Shown piece by piece: positions 29,997 through 43,618 of a stretch of 64,000 nucleotides of DNA. How positions within the stretch are numbered: position 1 is the first letter of the stretch; every line of letters begins with the position of its first letter. The stretch is from Saccharomyces mikatae IFO 1815 (lineage: Eukaryota > Ascomycota > Saccharomycetes > Saccharomycetales > Saccharomycetaceae). The notes under the pieces are model-generated. The model was not told the origin of the DNA, did not search any database, and saw nothing but the letters and a program-made list of their open reading frames with translations. The stretch spans positions 372,001 to 436,000 of the forward strand of contig NC_079269.1 in assembly GCF_947241705.1 (NCBI RefSeq), written 5' to 3'. Both the position numbers and the translations under genes were made by a program.

Positions 29997-32924
29997 TTAT
30001 TTCCTATGCAAAATATTCAATAACTCATTAGACCCCGAAGTTCCATTCGAACGGACATCAAAATTTGACTCATGTATAGTGCCAGGCCTATTCTGCAGCA
30101 TACTAAGTAACTTATTTGAAGAATTCTCGTTGCTGATAGGCATCATGGGGTAACCGCCTGTGGTGGCTGTAGGAATTTCGGTTGGTGTTGCATATACACT
30201 ATTATTGAAAGTGCTGCTACTTTTATTATCATGTAATATATTCGGAAGTTTATAAGAATTATCTTCACTAGAAATCTTTCCGTATCCGCTATTAGGAGAA
30301 TTGGGGTTGAAAAAGTTCAGTAACTCTGGAGGAGTATTATTAAATTTTTCATTTTCTGTAACCACTTCATGTTTTAGTGCTTGAAATTCATTTGATTGTT
30401 TATCCTCAGTGTGAGGCTTCCTTTCAAAATCCTTATTTTTCAGGATGCTCAACAAACCCTTTGCTGGATTGTTTTCTTCTATGGACACGTCTTTAATACC
30501 AGGATGTTCTGACGAAGTAACATCCTTGCCCTTCGGTCTCAGTATTCCTAATAGCTCACTTGCGTTTCCATCATTCTTATTTGAAGACGTCGACGCAGTT
30601 TCTTCGATATTTTCAGCTTTTGAAACAGAATTTCTTTTCAGCATCATCATGATTTCATCTTCACCATTTGGATGTTGAGATTTCGGTGATTGTTGATTTG
30701 AAGAAACAGTGGAAGAAATTGGGTTTCGTAACATTTGCAATAAATCCTTTGACGATGACATATTAGAGCTTGAATCAAAAGTCTTCCTATCGTTAGCTAG
30801 GCTGGCGAATGTTTCACCACGCTTAAGTATCTTAACTTTAGGCATCTTTTTTATAGTATTGGTTGATGACGAAAATCCTGCAGTTTCATTTAGAGATTTG
30901 TTACTGTCAGTGGACATATCTCTATGAGGCACTTCGCCATCTTGGAAATTATTCTCCTTCAAGATATCTTGGTTAATTAATTTGGAGTTATCATGATTCT
31001 GTTCCAATTCTTCTAATTTTTTTCCATCCTCTTCGTCAGAACTGCTTTCAAAAGCTTCATATGCACAGCTATCACTGGTGTGCGTTTCTTGACTATACGA
31101 ATTTGAAACTCCTATTGGTGAACTCTGCTTATCATGAGATGACGATTTACTAGGTCTCCATTCTACAATATCAGATTCCGCAGACGCATTTGTACTAAAT
31201 TTCTTTGCATTATTTTGTGGATCTTTCTTTTGTCTTCTTCGACTGTCCTTTTCACTCGAGATGATGTTGACTTCCACATCTGACGAATCTCTTTCATCTT
31301 TGGTTGGCTGCATATCTTCATCTGAACTACTTTCAAAATCCTCATATTCTCCTTGTTGCATAACAGACGCAGGGTCATTTGGAAGGGATGAAGTTTCTAC
31401 TGTGGAAGGCTGTGTTTTCTGCGATGAAGTTGGGTTTCTCAACAAATCAAGCAAAGCCTGAGAATTTGGATGGGCGGATTCATCAGGATGTTGTGACTTT
31501 ATTGAATTCAAGTCTGTTCCCCTTTGTAATATTTTCAATTTTGGCTTGTTACTCGATTGTACGGCATCATTAGGCTTTTTTGAATGTAGTAAGTTTAATA
31601 ACTGTCCTGGAGAAGAGCCATTGTAATTAGAGCCTGTTGTCAAAGGAGCGGGAGGTAGGGGAAAAGGTTGAGATACGGTTGGTCTGGAAAGGTTGTGCAT
31701 GTTTGGGACACCAAAAGCTATTGGATTTGGTGGAGTGTTGTAATTAGGAGGCATCTGTGTTGGATGAGCGTTGCCACCATTGCTGTTATTCAGTGGTAAC
31801 ATAAACGGGAAAGGAGCAAATGGTTTACCATTCATAGTTGCAAACAATTGTGGATTTGACACGAAGGCGTTGGCCATTGGCATAGTAGGTGGTATGATAC
31901 TATTGCTAGCAAATGGTTCTGAAAGAGAAGGAAAGACTGAAGGTTGTTGTTGTTGAGGAGGGAACGATAATTGCTGGTTCTTTTGCTGATCTTGTTCTTC
32001 TGGTTGTTCTTGTGGGTGCTGAAATTCTTCATTCGAAGTTACTTGTTCATTAGGGACCGCGCTATTATTGCCGTTTGCTTGCACTGCAGTATGTAACATA
32101 TTTAATAGCTCCCTACCAGGATCAATTTGTTCCTCCTTAGTAATACCCAGCAACAGCTTCAATTGTTCTTCTGCATAAGATTTTAATTGATCTTCATTTT
32201 TTATTTGCCTCTGATGTCTTAACCACATTGACAAAGGTCTCATCATAGAATTAATGAGATAGTACTTTATATTGGATTTATACATTGTTTTGGAAATTTT
32301 CTTGAAGTCAAACCATTCTATTTTATCAATTTCATTTCTAACCTGAGGTTTAAAGTTGAAGATTTCCGAAACACCTGAGATTAAAAAAATCTTGTAATTC
32401 TTTCCTTGAATATTCCTTTCGATGAATTGGTTCTCATCAATATAGTCCGTCAAATCAAAACCAATTTCTTCTTTGACTTCTCTAATACAACAGTCTATGT
32501 CGTTTTCATCTTTAGATATTTTACCCCTTGGAAATGACCAGGAATCAGACTCGGTACCTTGTACTAGTAAAATCTTACTCAAATTCTCATTGAAAATCGC
32601 AGCACCTCTCACTGGTATACTCTTCTTATATTTGGAGAATTGCTGAAGCGCCTCGTCCACTTTTATATCCCATTTCCAAATCAGAGGACATAGTTTTATA
32701 ATTAATTGAGCGAACGATTTAATCTTTAAAGAAGGTAGAGTCGGGTTCATCAACTTGATAAAATCCGTGTAAAACCATGAGGCCTCTTCAAAATGAAACA
32801 ATTCTCTTTCGACACTCGATAAATCTTCATTCGGGCAATTTATAATGAAACGTACTAATAAGTCCTCCAGAATTCTGTCAACAGAAGTGACGTTCTCCAA
32901 AGCATGTCGTAGCGGCAGTGACAT
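29997..32924 (-). CDS. DCP2: Dcp2, mRNA decapping enzyme
   Basis: A 975-residue protein; S. cerevisiae Dcp2 is 970. It removes the m7G cap with Dcp1 in the cytoplasm and P-bodies, committing mRNA to 5'-3' decay. The N-terminal regulatory domain (about 1-95) binds Dcp1. The Nudix domain (about 100-245) contains the box Gx5Ex7REUxEExGU starting at Gly134, with Glu149, Glu152 and Glu153; Glu153 is the general base in the known enzyme. Box B follows to about 245. The long Asn/Ser/Gln/Pro-rich C-terminus (about 290-975) carries repeated short leucine-rich helices such as [36 protein letters not shown] and LLSMLQN. These match the Edc3- and Pat1-binding motifs known in Dcp2. Confidence 0.98.
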   Translation of the reverse strand: MSLPLRHALENVTSVDRILEDLLVRFIINCPNEDLSSVERELFHFEEASWFYTDFIKLMNPTLPSLKIKSFAQLIIKLCPLIWKWDIKVDEALQQFSKYKKSIPVRGAAIFNENLSKILLVQGTESDSWSFPRGKISKDENDIDCCIREVKEEIGFDLTDYIDENQFIERNIQGKNYKIFLISGVSEIFNFKPQVRNEIDKIEWFDFKKISKTMYKSNIKYYLINSMMRPLSMWLRHQRQIKNEDQLKSYAEEQLKLLLGITKEEQIDPGRELLNMLHTAVQANGNNSAVPNEQVTSNEEFQHPQEQPEEQDQQKNQQLSFPPQQQQPSVFPSLSEPFASNSIIPPTMPMANAFVSNPQLFATMNGKPFAPFPFMLPLNNSNGGNAHPTQMPPNYNTPPNPIAFGVPNMHNLSRPTVSQPFPLPPAPLTTGSNYNGSSPGQLLNLLHSKKPNDAVQSSNKPKLKILQRGTDLNSIKSQHPDESAHPNSQALLDLLRNPTSSQKTQPSTVETSSLPNDPASVMQQGEYEDFESSSDEDMQPTKDERDSSDVEVNIISSEKDSRRRQKKDPQNNAKKFSTNASAESDIVEWRPSKSSSHDKQSSPIGVSNSYSQETHTSDSCAYEAFESSSDEEDGKKLEELEQNHDNSKLINQDILKENNFQDGEVPHRDMSTDSNKSLNETAGFSSSTNTIKKMPKVKILKRGETFASLANDRKTFDSSSNMSSSKDLLQMLRNPISSTVSSNQQSPKSQHPNGEDEIMMMLKRNSVSKAENIEETASTSSNKNDGNASELLGILRPKGKDVTSSEHPGIKDVSIEENNPAKGLLSILKNKDFERKPHTEDKQSNEFQALKHEVVTENEKFNNTPPELLNFFNPNSPNSGYGKISSEDNSYKLPNILHDNKSSSTFNNSVYATPTEIPTATTGGYPMMPISNENSSNKLLSMLQNRPGTIHESNFDVRSNGTSGSNELLNILHRK

Positions 32925-33187
32925 TTTCTAAGACAAAGGTGGCTTTATTCTTTCTTAATTGAAAGTAATGATACTTAATCAATTGTCAATTCTTGAGTTA
33001 AAAGAAAAAACAATGGTCGGATCCTTTAAAACACCAATCTTTTGTTTTTCTTGTCTTTTCCAGTCTCCATCATTTTTTCTCTTGACTTTGAATTCGTTTA
33101 TAATGATATTCAATGAAGAACACATCTTAGTAGGGTAATGGTTTATGTAATTATATCATTTCACACGTTTTATTACCCTGCACTTGT

Positions 33188-33230
33188 TCGGTTCAATGGA
33201 GAAGTCTCAGGCTATTCTCCATTGAACCGA
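33188..33230. promoter_or_regulatory. Inverted pair of carbon-source-responsive elements before MLS1
   Basis: The motif CCATTGAACCG, an exact match to the CSRE consensus CCRTYSRNCCG, occurs at 33219-33229 and, inverted, at 33189-33199. The flanks also match, giving a perfect 16-bp inverted repeat (arms 33188-33203 and 33215-33230) around an 11-bp spacer. CSREs bind the zinc-cluster activators Cat8 and Sip4 and switch on glyoxylate and gluconeogenic genes when glucose is absent, which fits malate synthase. Confidence 0.88.
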
Positions 33231-33415
33231 TGCAGGTAACCGACGGGAATTCGCAACTGTCCCTTTTCCCGGCGAGCCGACCGTCGGGCCGAGCTTCGGA
33301 TAAATATTTTGCATTGTTTTTGTTTCTGTCATAGGTATTTACTCGTGATTTCTTTAGCTGACCCCAAAGTCAATCACCAGCCAGGTTCACGCCGGCCAGT
33401 ATGCAAATTTATGAT

Positions 33416-33447
33416 TATCAGCCTTAGTGACTATCAGCCTTAGCGAC
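33416..33447 (+). repeat. 16-bp tandem duplication in the MLS1 promoter
   Basis: Two adjacent copies of TATCAGCCTTAGYGAC (33416-33431 and 33432-33447) differ at one base. This is probably a local slippage duplication. Confidence 0.8.
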
Positions 33448-33578
33448 GATTACCTACGAAGCTTGGTATAGTGCATTGTGATGCGTATTTTTAATTGGAT
33501 AGTATATGGGAGGGATCGATGACCCTTATTATGTTCTTTTCTTTATGTTTGCTTCCATGAAAGTCGTGTTCTTGAAAG

Positions 33579-33586
33579 TATATAAG
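33579..33586 (+). promoter_or_regulatory. MLS1 TATA box
   Basis: TATATAAG about 148 bp before the MLS1 ATG, a consensus TATA element at normal yeast spacing for a strongly regulated gene. Confidence 0.7.
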
Positions 33587-33726
33587 TAACAGTGAATTGA
33601 AGATAACTATGCTATTTTCATGTACTTCTTTTATATTTTTCTCCTTTCATGTTGCAGTAGCTAAGAATAACGATTTCTGCTGTAAGGATAGAGAAAGTAA
33701 TAACAACATACAAAAGTAAGAAGAAA

Positions 33727-35391
33727 ATGGTTAAAGTTAGTTTGAATGACGTAAAATTGCTGGTAGACGTTGATAAGGAGCCACTTTTCAGACCCTCCAG
33801 CACTACAGTCGGTGATATTTTGACCAAGGATGCTTTGGAGTTCATCGTTCTTTTACATAGAACTTTCAACAGCAAGAGAAAACAGTTGTTGGAAAATAGA
33901 CAAACCGTCCAGAAGAAATTAGACTCAGGTTCCTATCAGTTGGATTTTTTACCTGAAACTGCGAATATTAGGAACGATCCTACTTGGCAAGGCCCGGTTT
34001 TGGCACCAGGGCTAATTAATAGATCAACGGAAATCACGGGACCTCCATTGAGGAATATGTTGATTAATGCTCTTAACGCCCCGGTGAACACTTATATGAC
34101 AGATTTTGAAGATTCTGCCTCGCCCACCTGGAATAACATGGTTTACGGTCAAGTTAATCTCTACGACGCTATCAGAAATCAAATCAATTTTGAGACGCCA
34201 AAAAAATCGTACAAATTGAATGGAAAGGTGGCAGACTTGCCTACCATTATCGTGAGACCCCGTGGATGGCACATGGTGGAGAAGCACCTTTATGTAGATG
34301 ATGAACCAATTAGCGCTTCTATCTTTGATTTTGGTTTATACTTCTATCATAACGCCAAAGAATTGATAAATTTGGGTAAAGGTCCTTACTTTTACTTACC
34401 AAAGATGGAGCACCATTTGGAAGCCAAACTATGGAATGACATCTTTTGCGTTGCCCAAGATTACATCGGCATTCCAAGAGGCACAATCAGAGCTACCGTA
34501 TTGATTGAAACTTTGCCCGCTGCTTTCCAAATGGAAGAGATCATCTATCAATTAAGGCAACATTCAAGTGGGTTGAATTGCGGGCGTTGGGACTATATTT
34601 TCTCCACAATCAAAAGATTAAGAAATGATCCTAACCACATTTTGCCCAATAGGGACCAAGTTACAATGACTTCGCCTTTCATGGATTCATATGTGAAAAG
34701 GTTAATCAATACCTGTCACCGTAGGGGTGTTCATGCCATGGGTGGCATGGCGGCGCAAATCCCTATCAAGGACGATCCAGTAGCCAATGAAAAGGCAATG
34801 ACAAAAGTACGCAATGATAAGATTAGAGAGCTCACAAATGGTCATGATGGGTCTTGGGTTGCACACCCAGCACTCGCCCCCATCTGTAATGAAGTTTTCA
34901 TTAATATGGGAACTCCAAATCAAATCTACTTTGTTCCTGAGAACGTCATCACAGCTGCTAACTTGTTGGAAACGAATATTCCAAACGCCGAGATTACTAC
35001 TGCTGGCATTGTACAGAACTTGGATATCGGGTTGCAATACATGGAAGCTTGGCTGAGAGGCTCCGGTTGCGTGCCCATCAACAACCTGATGGAAGACGCC
35101 GCGACTGCTGAAGTGTCTCGTTGTCAATTGTACCAATGGGTGAGGCACGGTGTCACTTTAAAGGACACAAGAGAAAAAGTCACTCCAGAATTAACTGAAA
35201 AAATCTTGCATGAGCAAGTGGAAAGATTATCTAAGGCAAGTCCATTGGGCGACAAGAACAAATTTGCACTGGCCGCCAAATACTTTTTACCGGAAATCAG
35301 AGGTGAGAAATTTAGTGAATTTTTGACCACATTGTTATACGATGAGATTGTGTCCACTAAGGCTACGCCCACTGATTTGAGTAAGTTATGA
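33727..35391 (+). CDS. MLS1: Mls1, malate synthase
   Basis: A 554-residue malate synthase of the peroxisomal/fungal type, the same length as S. cerevisiae Mls1. It condenses glyoxylate with acetyl-CoA to malate in the glyoxylate cycle during growth on two-carbon compounds. Conserved blocks include [36 protein letters not shown] and [30 protein letters not shown] carries the catalytic Asp region. The C-terminus ends in SKL, a type-1 peroxisomal targeting signal recognised by Pex5. The paired CSREs upstream explain its known glucose repression. A paralogue, DAL7, exists in S. cerevisiae; the synteny here supports MLS1. Confidence 0.98.
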   Translation: MVKVSLNDVKLLVDVDKEPLFRPSSTTVGDILTKDALEFIVLLHRTFNSKRKQLLENRQTVQKKLDSGSYQLDFLPETANIRNDPTWQGPVLAPGLINRSTEITGPPLRNMLINALNAPVNTYMTDFEDSASPTWNNMVYGQVNLYDAIRNQINFETPKKSYKLNGKVADLPTIIVRPRGWHMVEKHLYVDDEPISASIFDFGLYFYHNAKELINLGKGPYFYLPKMEHHLEAKLWNDIFCVAQDYIGIPRGTIRATVLIETLPAAFQMEEIIYQLRQHSSGLNCGRWDYIFSTIKRLRNDPNHILPNRDQVTMTSPFMDSYVKRLINTCHRRGVHAMGGMAAQIPIKDDPVANEKAMTKVRNDKIRELTNGHDGSWVAHPALAPICNEVFINMGTPNQIYFVPENVITAANLLETNIPNAEITTAGIVQNLDIGLQYMEAWLRGSGCVPINNLMEDAATAEVSRCQLYQWVRHGVTLKDTREKVTPELTEKILHEQVERLSKASPLGDKNKFALAAKYFLPEIRGEKFSEFLTTLLYDEIVSTKATPTDLSKL

Positions 35392-35695
35392 TCTTTCCGA
35401 TCTCTCGTACATACTTATATATTCATGCCCATATGCTTACATATTGAAAATTCAAAAACCTATTTTATATTGATTGTTTTCGTAGCTGATAATCATATCA
35501 TGATTTCTTTTTGGCTCCTTGCCGCGAATGCTGCTATCACGGGCGACGGTGTAGCCATCAATCATGTTGTGGAATTTCAAACACAATACTTGATGACTGC
35601 TAACATGGTTACGTATCGCTTTCAAAATAAGGCGAGAAGGTAGAGTAGACCCTTTCATACGTTTAAAGTTTCCAGAAAAGGACATTTTATTGGAA
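35392..35695. other. Intergenic: MLS1 to DMA2
   Basis: A 304-bp gap with a 72-codon plus-strand frame (35425-35643) and an antisense frame running into DMA2. Neither resembles a known protein; I see only 3' flank and promoter sequence. Confidence 0.5.
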
Positions 35696-37285
35696 ATGTA
35701 CACCCCTATTCCCGCTAATACCCCGGCACCTACTGCTCCATCTTCATCGATGGCTTCTGACTCCTCATCCGCATCGAATGCCACCACTAGCAGCAGCAAC
35801 ACGAACACAAGAAACAGAGCCGGCGGTGCTCCATCTAATGAAAGGGCACGTTCAGGGTCTGGCATCAGCTCATTTTTGAATACCTTTGGAATTAGACAAA
35901 ATAATCAGGTAGCCTCTCCTTCTGCGGGTCCCGATCAGCGCCTGTTTGGTACTACGCCAGCTAATTCTCATATGAGTGTAGCCATGGAAAGTATCAATAC
36001 TTCAGCGCCACAGCAGGAACCGCGGCTACACCACCCTATACAAATGCCGCCATCAGCCCAGTTTCACGTTCATCGTAACTATCAACTTCCTATCTCGTTA
36101 TCTCTCACTGCACCCATATCCACAGACCAACATCAACATCATCAACAGCCGGCCTCGGTAAATTCTGAAGGTAACAATGGTATCAGTATTCACGAGCCTT
36201 TAAATCAGCAGCAATCTAACAATATTAATAGCACAACAACTTCAACCACATCCATGGCCCCAGCGGCTATAACAAGGAATAATACCGGGTTCGTAGCAGC
36301 TGGTGCAGAAGGGTCTAATGCGGTTAACAACAGTCAGGAAATGTATAAGAATTTGCGCCATTTAATTTACGCTGCGAATCAGCCAAATGGGACCGAAATT
36401 TTACATTTGGATTTACCTGCAACAAGCGCAGAAGATTCTACTAATATCACCAATGTTGATGAGGTTACTTTGAAGCAAAGAAAGGACAAGCATGGTCTTT
36501 TCAGTATACGACTAACTCCGTTTATTGATAGTTCTTCCACCACGAACCAAGGTTTGTTCTTCGAACCGATTATAAGAAAGGCTGGTCCTGGATCCCAATT
36601 GGTTATCGGCCGCTATACTGAACGTGTTCGCGATGCAATTTCCAAGATACCTGAGCAATACCATCCGGTAGTATTCAAATCCAAAGTTGTGTCAAGGACG
36701 CATGGGTGTTTCAAAGTGGATTCTCAAGGCAACTGGTATATAAAGGATGTGAAGTCCTCAAGTGGGACTTTCCTAAACCATCAAAGGCTTTCCCCTGCTT
36801 CGTCTTTATCAAGAGATACTCTTTTACGTGATGGTGATATTTTACAGTTGGGAATGGATTTTAGAGGTGGTACGGAAGAAATTTATCGTTGCGTGAGGAT
36901 GCGAATCGAGTTAAATAGGTCATGGAAACTAAAGGCAAATTCGTTCAACAAAGAAGCTTTACAGCGCCTTCAAAACTTACAAAAGTTAACGACAGGTGTT
37001 GAAGAAGAAGATTGTTCGATTTGTCTATGTAAGATCAAACCTTGCCAGGCAATTTTCATATCACCATGCGCTCATAGTTGGCATTTCCGTTGTGTGAGGA
37101 GATTGGTTATGCTTTCATATCCGCAATTTGTTTGTCCTAATTGTAGATCAAGTTGTGATTTGGAGGCTTCTTTTGAAAGTAGTGACGAGGAAGATGAAAG
37201 CGATTTAGAAAGCGAAGGTGATCAGCTGGTAGATCAACTTAGTGTACTAATGGAAACTTCAAAGGATGCTGATAACCATCCTTAA
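35696..37285 (+). CDS. DMA2: Dma2, FHA-RING ubiquitin ligase
   Basis: A 529-residue protein; S. cerevisiae Dma2 is 522. Dma1 and Dma2 are redundant E3 ligases controlling septin ring assembly, spindle position and mitotic exit. They belong to the family that includes human CHFR and RNF8. The first 250 residues are low complexity (Ser/Thr/Asn/Gln). An FHA phosphopeptide-binding domain lies at about 280-385, with GRYTE at 305-309 (Arg306) and SRTHG. A RING finger spans Cys440 to Cys483 (CSIC...CAHSWHFRC...CPNC). An acidic tail follows. The ATG at 35696 begins MYTPIPANTPAPTAP, the known N-terminus; an in-frame TTG two codons upstream is disregarded. Confidence 0.96.
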   Translation: MYTPIPANTPAPTAPSSSMASDSSSASNATTSSSNTNTRNRAGGAPSNERARSGSGISSFLNTFGIRQNNQVASPSAGPDQRLFGTTPANSHMSVAMESINTSAPQQEPRLHHPIQMPPSAQFHVHRNYQLPISLSLTAPISTDQHQHHQQPASVNSEGNNGISIHEPLNQQQSNNINSTTTSTTSMAPAAITRNNTGFVAAGAEGSNAVNNSQEMYKNLRHLIYAANQPNGTEILHLDLPATSAEDSTNITNVDEVTLKQRKDKHGLFSIRLTPFIDSSSTTNQGLFFEPIIRKAGPGSQLVIGRYTERVRDAISKIPEQYHPVVFKSKVVSRTHGCFKVDSQGNWYIKDVKSSSGTFLNHQRLSPASSLSRDTLLRDGDILQLGMDFRGGTEEIYRCVRMRIELNRSWKLKANSFNKEALQRLQNLQKLTTGVEEEDCSICLCKIKPCQAIFISPCAHSWHFRCVRRLVMLSYPQFVCPNCRSSCDLEASFESSDEEDESDLESEGDQLVDQLSVLMETSKDADNHP

Positions 37286-37492
37286 CGTTAATATTGAAAC
37301 ATACAACTCAAGAAAAAAAGAAAAACTAAAGAAAAAAAAAACTCACGAAATATCAAATTCTCCGTCTTCATATTATTATTTCAATTAATTTCTTTAATAT
37401 TTATATATTATGCGCTGTTTACATATCAGGTCTATTGTCTCAGGAATACAATATCGTCCATTTTGACAGTCACCTTGCCTTTCTTAACTACA

Positions 37493-39403
37493 CTAGTCCT
37501 GGGTCAGTTTTCCAAGTTCACCTATCAATCTTAATAGAACTTCTTGAGTTTGTTGCTTGCCAAGACCATATTTATATATTTCGTGTCCGCCATCAACTAT
37601 TCTCCATTCTTGCGTCTTATGGGAAATCTTTGTCAAGTCTCTTTGCCAATCACCCCATAATGCTGATTTCTTTACCATTTCTTTAGAGCTGACAATGCTT
37701 GTCTTCACGTTTTGCAAAGACTCGGCGTTGTTTGTCACATCCCTATAACTTAAAATCGAACTTGTTACGCTTTCCAAGAATTTAGAACGCAAGAAACGTC
37801 CCTGGTATTTCATATCACGCCCATATATACGCTCTTTAGATCCATGATGAGCTAACAACCACGAAGTCTGTAATCTCCATCCTAAACTCGACCAAATTCC
37901 TTTCCACCATAACTTGAATTCATTGTGTCTCTCAATATCAGACGGTAACCAAGTCTTATCATGATTACGGCCATCACGATCATCACCGTCATCGCCGTGC
38001 CCATCATCGTCATCGCCACGGCCTGGAGGTAATAGTCTTTGAATATAATTCTTCAATAACAGTTCTTCATGCCACGATTCAACCAGCATCATGCTATCAA
38101 CAATATCAACATTCTTAGCAGTAAAAACTCTTGTGAATAATCCGCCAAGGTCGTAGCCCACTGTAGTAAAGGGGCCCTTGATTTTTGCATCTTTGATCAA
38201 TGCATATCTTAAAGACTCTGCTACCATTGCAATAGAAATTGGGGCAGGAGGTGAATCGCTCAATCCATACCCAGGTCTATCGTATAGACAGTACCTTTGT
38301 ATCTTGTCTAGATGGTATAACTCTTCAATCCAAGTGGCTGAGAGATAACCGGTATCGTAACCACCGTGTTCGAACAGGATGATAGGTTGCTTCTTTTTGT
38401 CTCCATCCATTGAGTCTGTGTTGTTTTCCAGATCAAATACGTCGCCATAACAAGTTATGTGTAGTTGATAGGTCTTGGCAGCATCGACGTAATGGAACGC
38501 TTCGTAAGAAGGTGACTGGACAGAAATCGGTAATTTGTGCGTCAATCTGTAGGTATCTAGTGTAGTCAGAAGTGTATTTAGAGTGAATAATGCGAAGAAG
38601 ATCAAAATGGCAAACTTAATAGTATTTCTAAATCCAATAGATACCCATTCTGTTAAAGTATGCTTGTTTCTAACCAGTTGGGAGCGTTGCGTAGGGGTGG
38701 GTGAACCCGATCCATATTGGTCTCTGTCTTCGGTGGCACGTTCAGTAGTATCGTCAACTATCCGTTCCTCCAAAGGCTCATTCATTGAGTTATTGTAAAA
38801 CAAGAGATACCAGTCTAATATGGCCCCAACAAAAAAGGAAAATGAAGTCCATAAATATGTAAAAGTGCCAATGAATCCAATTCTTTGCCTAGTATATTTG
38901 ATCAGATAAGTTAATGCTAGATTGAACAGCGTCAAAACACAAAGAGTTACATTCAGACTGTAATCCAGAGCTGAGTACAGTCCCAGCTTATTAAACCAAA
39001 GATTGAAAGAGTTTGCAATAATCGAAATAAAAATTAAAGTCAGGTCGTTAAAACTTGCGTACCTGTTGCTAAATCCAAAGAGAATATTAATATTGAAAAA
39101 GAAATCCGAAATCAACGTAGTAACTAACCAAACAGTGTTAATAAGGATTAGAATGTTCAAAATCCATTTGGAATTATGAATGAAAATCCTATAACCCTTG
39201 CGAATTTGAAATAGACTATCTTTAATGAACCCGTCGGATTCGATATCGCGACTTTCGTTGACAGTTGGGCTGTTGGCTGAGCTCCCGCCAAGTGTCCTGT
39301 GATTGTTGTTCAGCAACGGTTCCGCCTCCGAATGTTCATTTTCTATATTCGTTCTGTGTAGTGGCGTCCTTGCAGGATCAGTATCCAAGCCATTAGCCTT
39401 CAT
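37493..39403 (-). CDS. YNL115C: YNL115C, membrane-anchored alpha/beta-hydrolase of unknown function
   Basis: This 636-residue orthologue of the uncharacterised S. cerevisiae YNL115C has two parts. The N-terminal half has about five hydrophobic segments (near 80-100, 120-138, 149-168, 177-203 and 262-282). The C-terminal half (about 310-636) has an alpha/beta-hydrolase pattern: an oxyanion-type FEHGGYDTG (His347), YDRPGYGLS, a nucleophile elbow GYDLGG with Asp418, and a late candidate catalytic His607 (DGGHE). The elbow carries Asp where lipases and esterases have Ser, as in epoxide hydrolases and haloalkane dehalogenases. An Asp/Gly/Arg-rich insert (about 453-475) interrupts the cap region. 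The substrate is unknown; the hydrolase assignment is from motif order only. Confidence 0.9.
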   Translation of the reverse strand: MKANGLDTDPARTPLHRTNIENEHSEAEPLLNNNHRTLGGSSANSPTVNESRDIESDGFIKDSLFQIRKGYRIFIHNSKWILNILILINTVWLVTTLISDFFFNINILFGFSNRYASFNDLTLIFISIIANSFNLWFNKLGLYSALDYSLNVTLCVLTLFNLALTYLIKYTRQRIGFIGTFTYLWTSFSFFVGAILDWYLLFYNNSMNEPLEERIVDDTTERATEDRDQYGSGSPTPTQRSQLVRNKHTLTEWVSIGFRNTIKFAILIFFALFTLNTLLTTLDTYRLTHKLPISVQSPSYEAFHYVDAAKTYQLHITCYGDVFDLENNTDSMDGDKKKQPIILFEHGGYDTGYLSATWIEELYHLDKIQRYCLYDRPGYGLSDSPPAPISIAMVAESLRYALIKDAKIKGPFTTVGYDLGGLFTRVFTAKNVDIVDSMMLVESWHEELLLKNYIQRLLPPGRGDDDDGHGDDGDDRDGRNHDKTWLPSDIERHNEFKLWWKGIWSSLGWRLQTSWLLAHHGSKERIYGRDMKYQGRFLRSKFLESVTSSILSYRDVTNNAESLQNVKTSIVSSKEMVKKSALWGDWQRDLTKISHKTQEWRIVDGGHEIYKYGLGKQQTQEVLLRLIGELGKLTQD

Positions 39404-40122
39404 GATCTGTTTGTGTTTACAGTCTCTTTTTTCTAATTAGCCTATTCCTTCTCGCTGATATAGGGCAAGCTACTTTACTGTTGCTTTTTATCTCTCTCGC
39501 ACATCCCTTTAAATTGCAAGAAGGTTCAAATTTAGGGGTCCGAATAGCCTTGCAAGGAGAGATAAAAAGGCTACATATGCACAGCCACAGCAAAATCATC
39601 AAGAAAGATAGACAAAGAGTAGTCGCAAGACCGTATATACAAATAATTCGGCAGTTTTAATGTCATGTCCACATATAATTATAAATATAAAAGTAGTTAC
39701 ATAGGATTACTTTTATATATTTAATATAAAAACTCTTTTTTTCAAGAAATAAGGCGTCTTCAATATAATTTTTGATAAAAACATTAAAAATGCGCAGAAC
39801 GTTAAGCCAGATAGACATCTCTTGTAAAAAAGCACAAGCACAGCAATTCACTGCAAGCACCAACACCAATCATAAGATTGCTCTGATGAACTTACTATGT
39901 AACTGGCTAATTGAGTCCATTTTATAGTCCTTTGACTTCATTGAAGCATAGTTATACTATTCAGGGTAATCTATAACGTGGGAAACGATGCATATTCTTT
40001 GCGATGAGGTATGAAAAAAAAATTTCAGATGAAAAGTACTTTAACGCTGAGCTAAAAAGAAAGGAATCGGGGGAATACTATTCAAAAGGGAAAACCACAT
40101 TGTGATACAGATTGTTAAACAA
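39404..40122. other. Divergent YNL115C-RPC19 intergenic region
   Basis: This 719-bp region contains only short minus-strand frames of 61 and 68 codons that resemble nothing known. RPC19 PAC and RRPE boxes lie near its right end and are listed separately. Confidence 0.55.
40001..40027 (+). promoter_or_regulatory. RPC19 promoter: PAC and RRPE boxes
   Basis: PAC GCGATGAG (40001-40008) is followed by an RRPE-type run TGAAAAAAAAATTTCA (40012-40027), about 100 bp before the ATG. PAC was first described in Pol I and Pol III subunit promoters, which fits RPC19. Confidence 0.82.
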
Positions 40123-40551
40123 ATGACGGAAGATATTGAACATAAAAAGATTTCTACAGAGGTGACGCCACAAGAACCTAAACGTATTCAAGAAGAAGAA
40201 GATCAGGATGTTGATATGACTGGTGACGAAGAACAGGAAGAGGAACCAGATAGAGAAAAAATCAAACTCCTCACACAGGCCACATCTGAAGATGGTACTA
40301 GCGCTTCTTTTCAAATCGTAGAAGAGGATCACACACTAGGTAATGCCCTACGTTACATTATAATGAAAAATCCAGACGTAGAATTCTGTGGTTACTCAAT
40401 ACCTCATCCTTCTGAAAACCTCTTGAATATTAGAATTCAAACCTACGGCGAATCAACTGCTGTGGATGCTCTTCAAAAGGGACTAAAGGACTTGATGGAT
40501 TTATGTGATGTTGTGGAATCCAAATTTACTGAAAAGATCAAAAACATGTAG
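40123..40551 (+). CDS. RPC19: Rpc19 (AC19), shared RNA polymerase I and III subunit
   Basis: A 142-residue protein, the S. cerevisiae length. With Rpc40 it forms the alpha-like heterodimer that nucleates assembly of both RNA polymerases I and III. The acidic N-terminus (about 1-45, with QEEEDQDVDMTGDEEQEEE) is dispensable in character. The RpoA/L-like core follows: SFQIVEEDHTLGNALRYIIMKNPDVEFCGYSIPHPSE is the Rpb11/AC19 signature. The frame is open seven codons further upstream without an ATG, so the ATG at 40123 (MTEDIEHKK) is the start. About eight residues differ from the S. cerevisiae sequence I recall. Confidence 0.97.
   Translation: MTEDIEHKKISTEVTPQEPKRIQEEEDQDVDMTGDEEQEEEPDREKIKLLTQATSEDGTSASFQIVEEDHTLGNALRYIIMKNPDVEFCGYSIPHPSENLLNIRIQTYGESTAVDALQKGLKDLMDLCDVVESKFTEKIKNM

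Positions 40552-43618
<3,067 letters not shown>

Larger units (their letters stand above)
32925..33726. other. Divergent DCP2-MLS1 intergenic region
   Basis: This 802-bp region is GC-richer than its neighbours between about 33220 and 33300. It carries the paired carbon-source elements, a 16-bp tandem duplication and a TATA box, listed separately. No gene is seen. Confidence 0.7.

Noticed and set aside
34702-35148. 148-codon open frame opposite MLS1
   Set aside because: Antisense to highly conserved malate synthase sequence; codon bias of the sense gene explains the lack of stops.
35452-35865. 137-codon minus-strand frame spanning the MLS1-DMA2 gap into DMA2
   Set aside because: Hydrophobic low-complexity product that is partly antisense to the Ser/Thr-rich DMA2 start; no homology recognised.
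39663-39869. 68-codon minus-strand frame between YNL115C and RPC19
   Set aside because: Short, AT-rich, no recognisable product and no supporting promoter signal. I could not distinguish it from chance.
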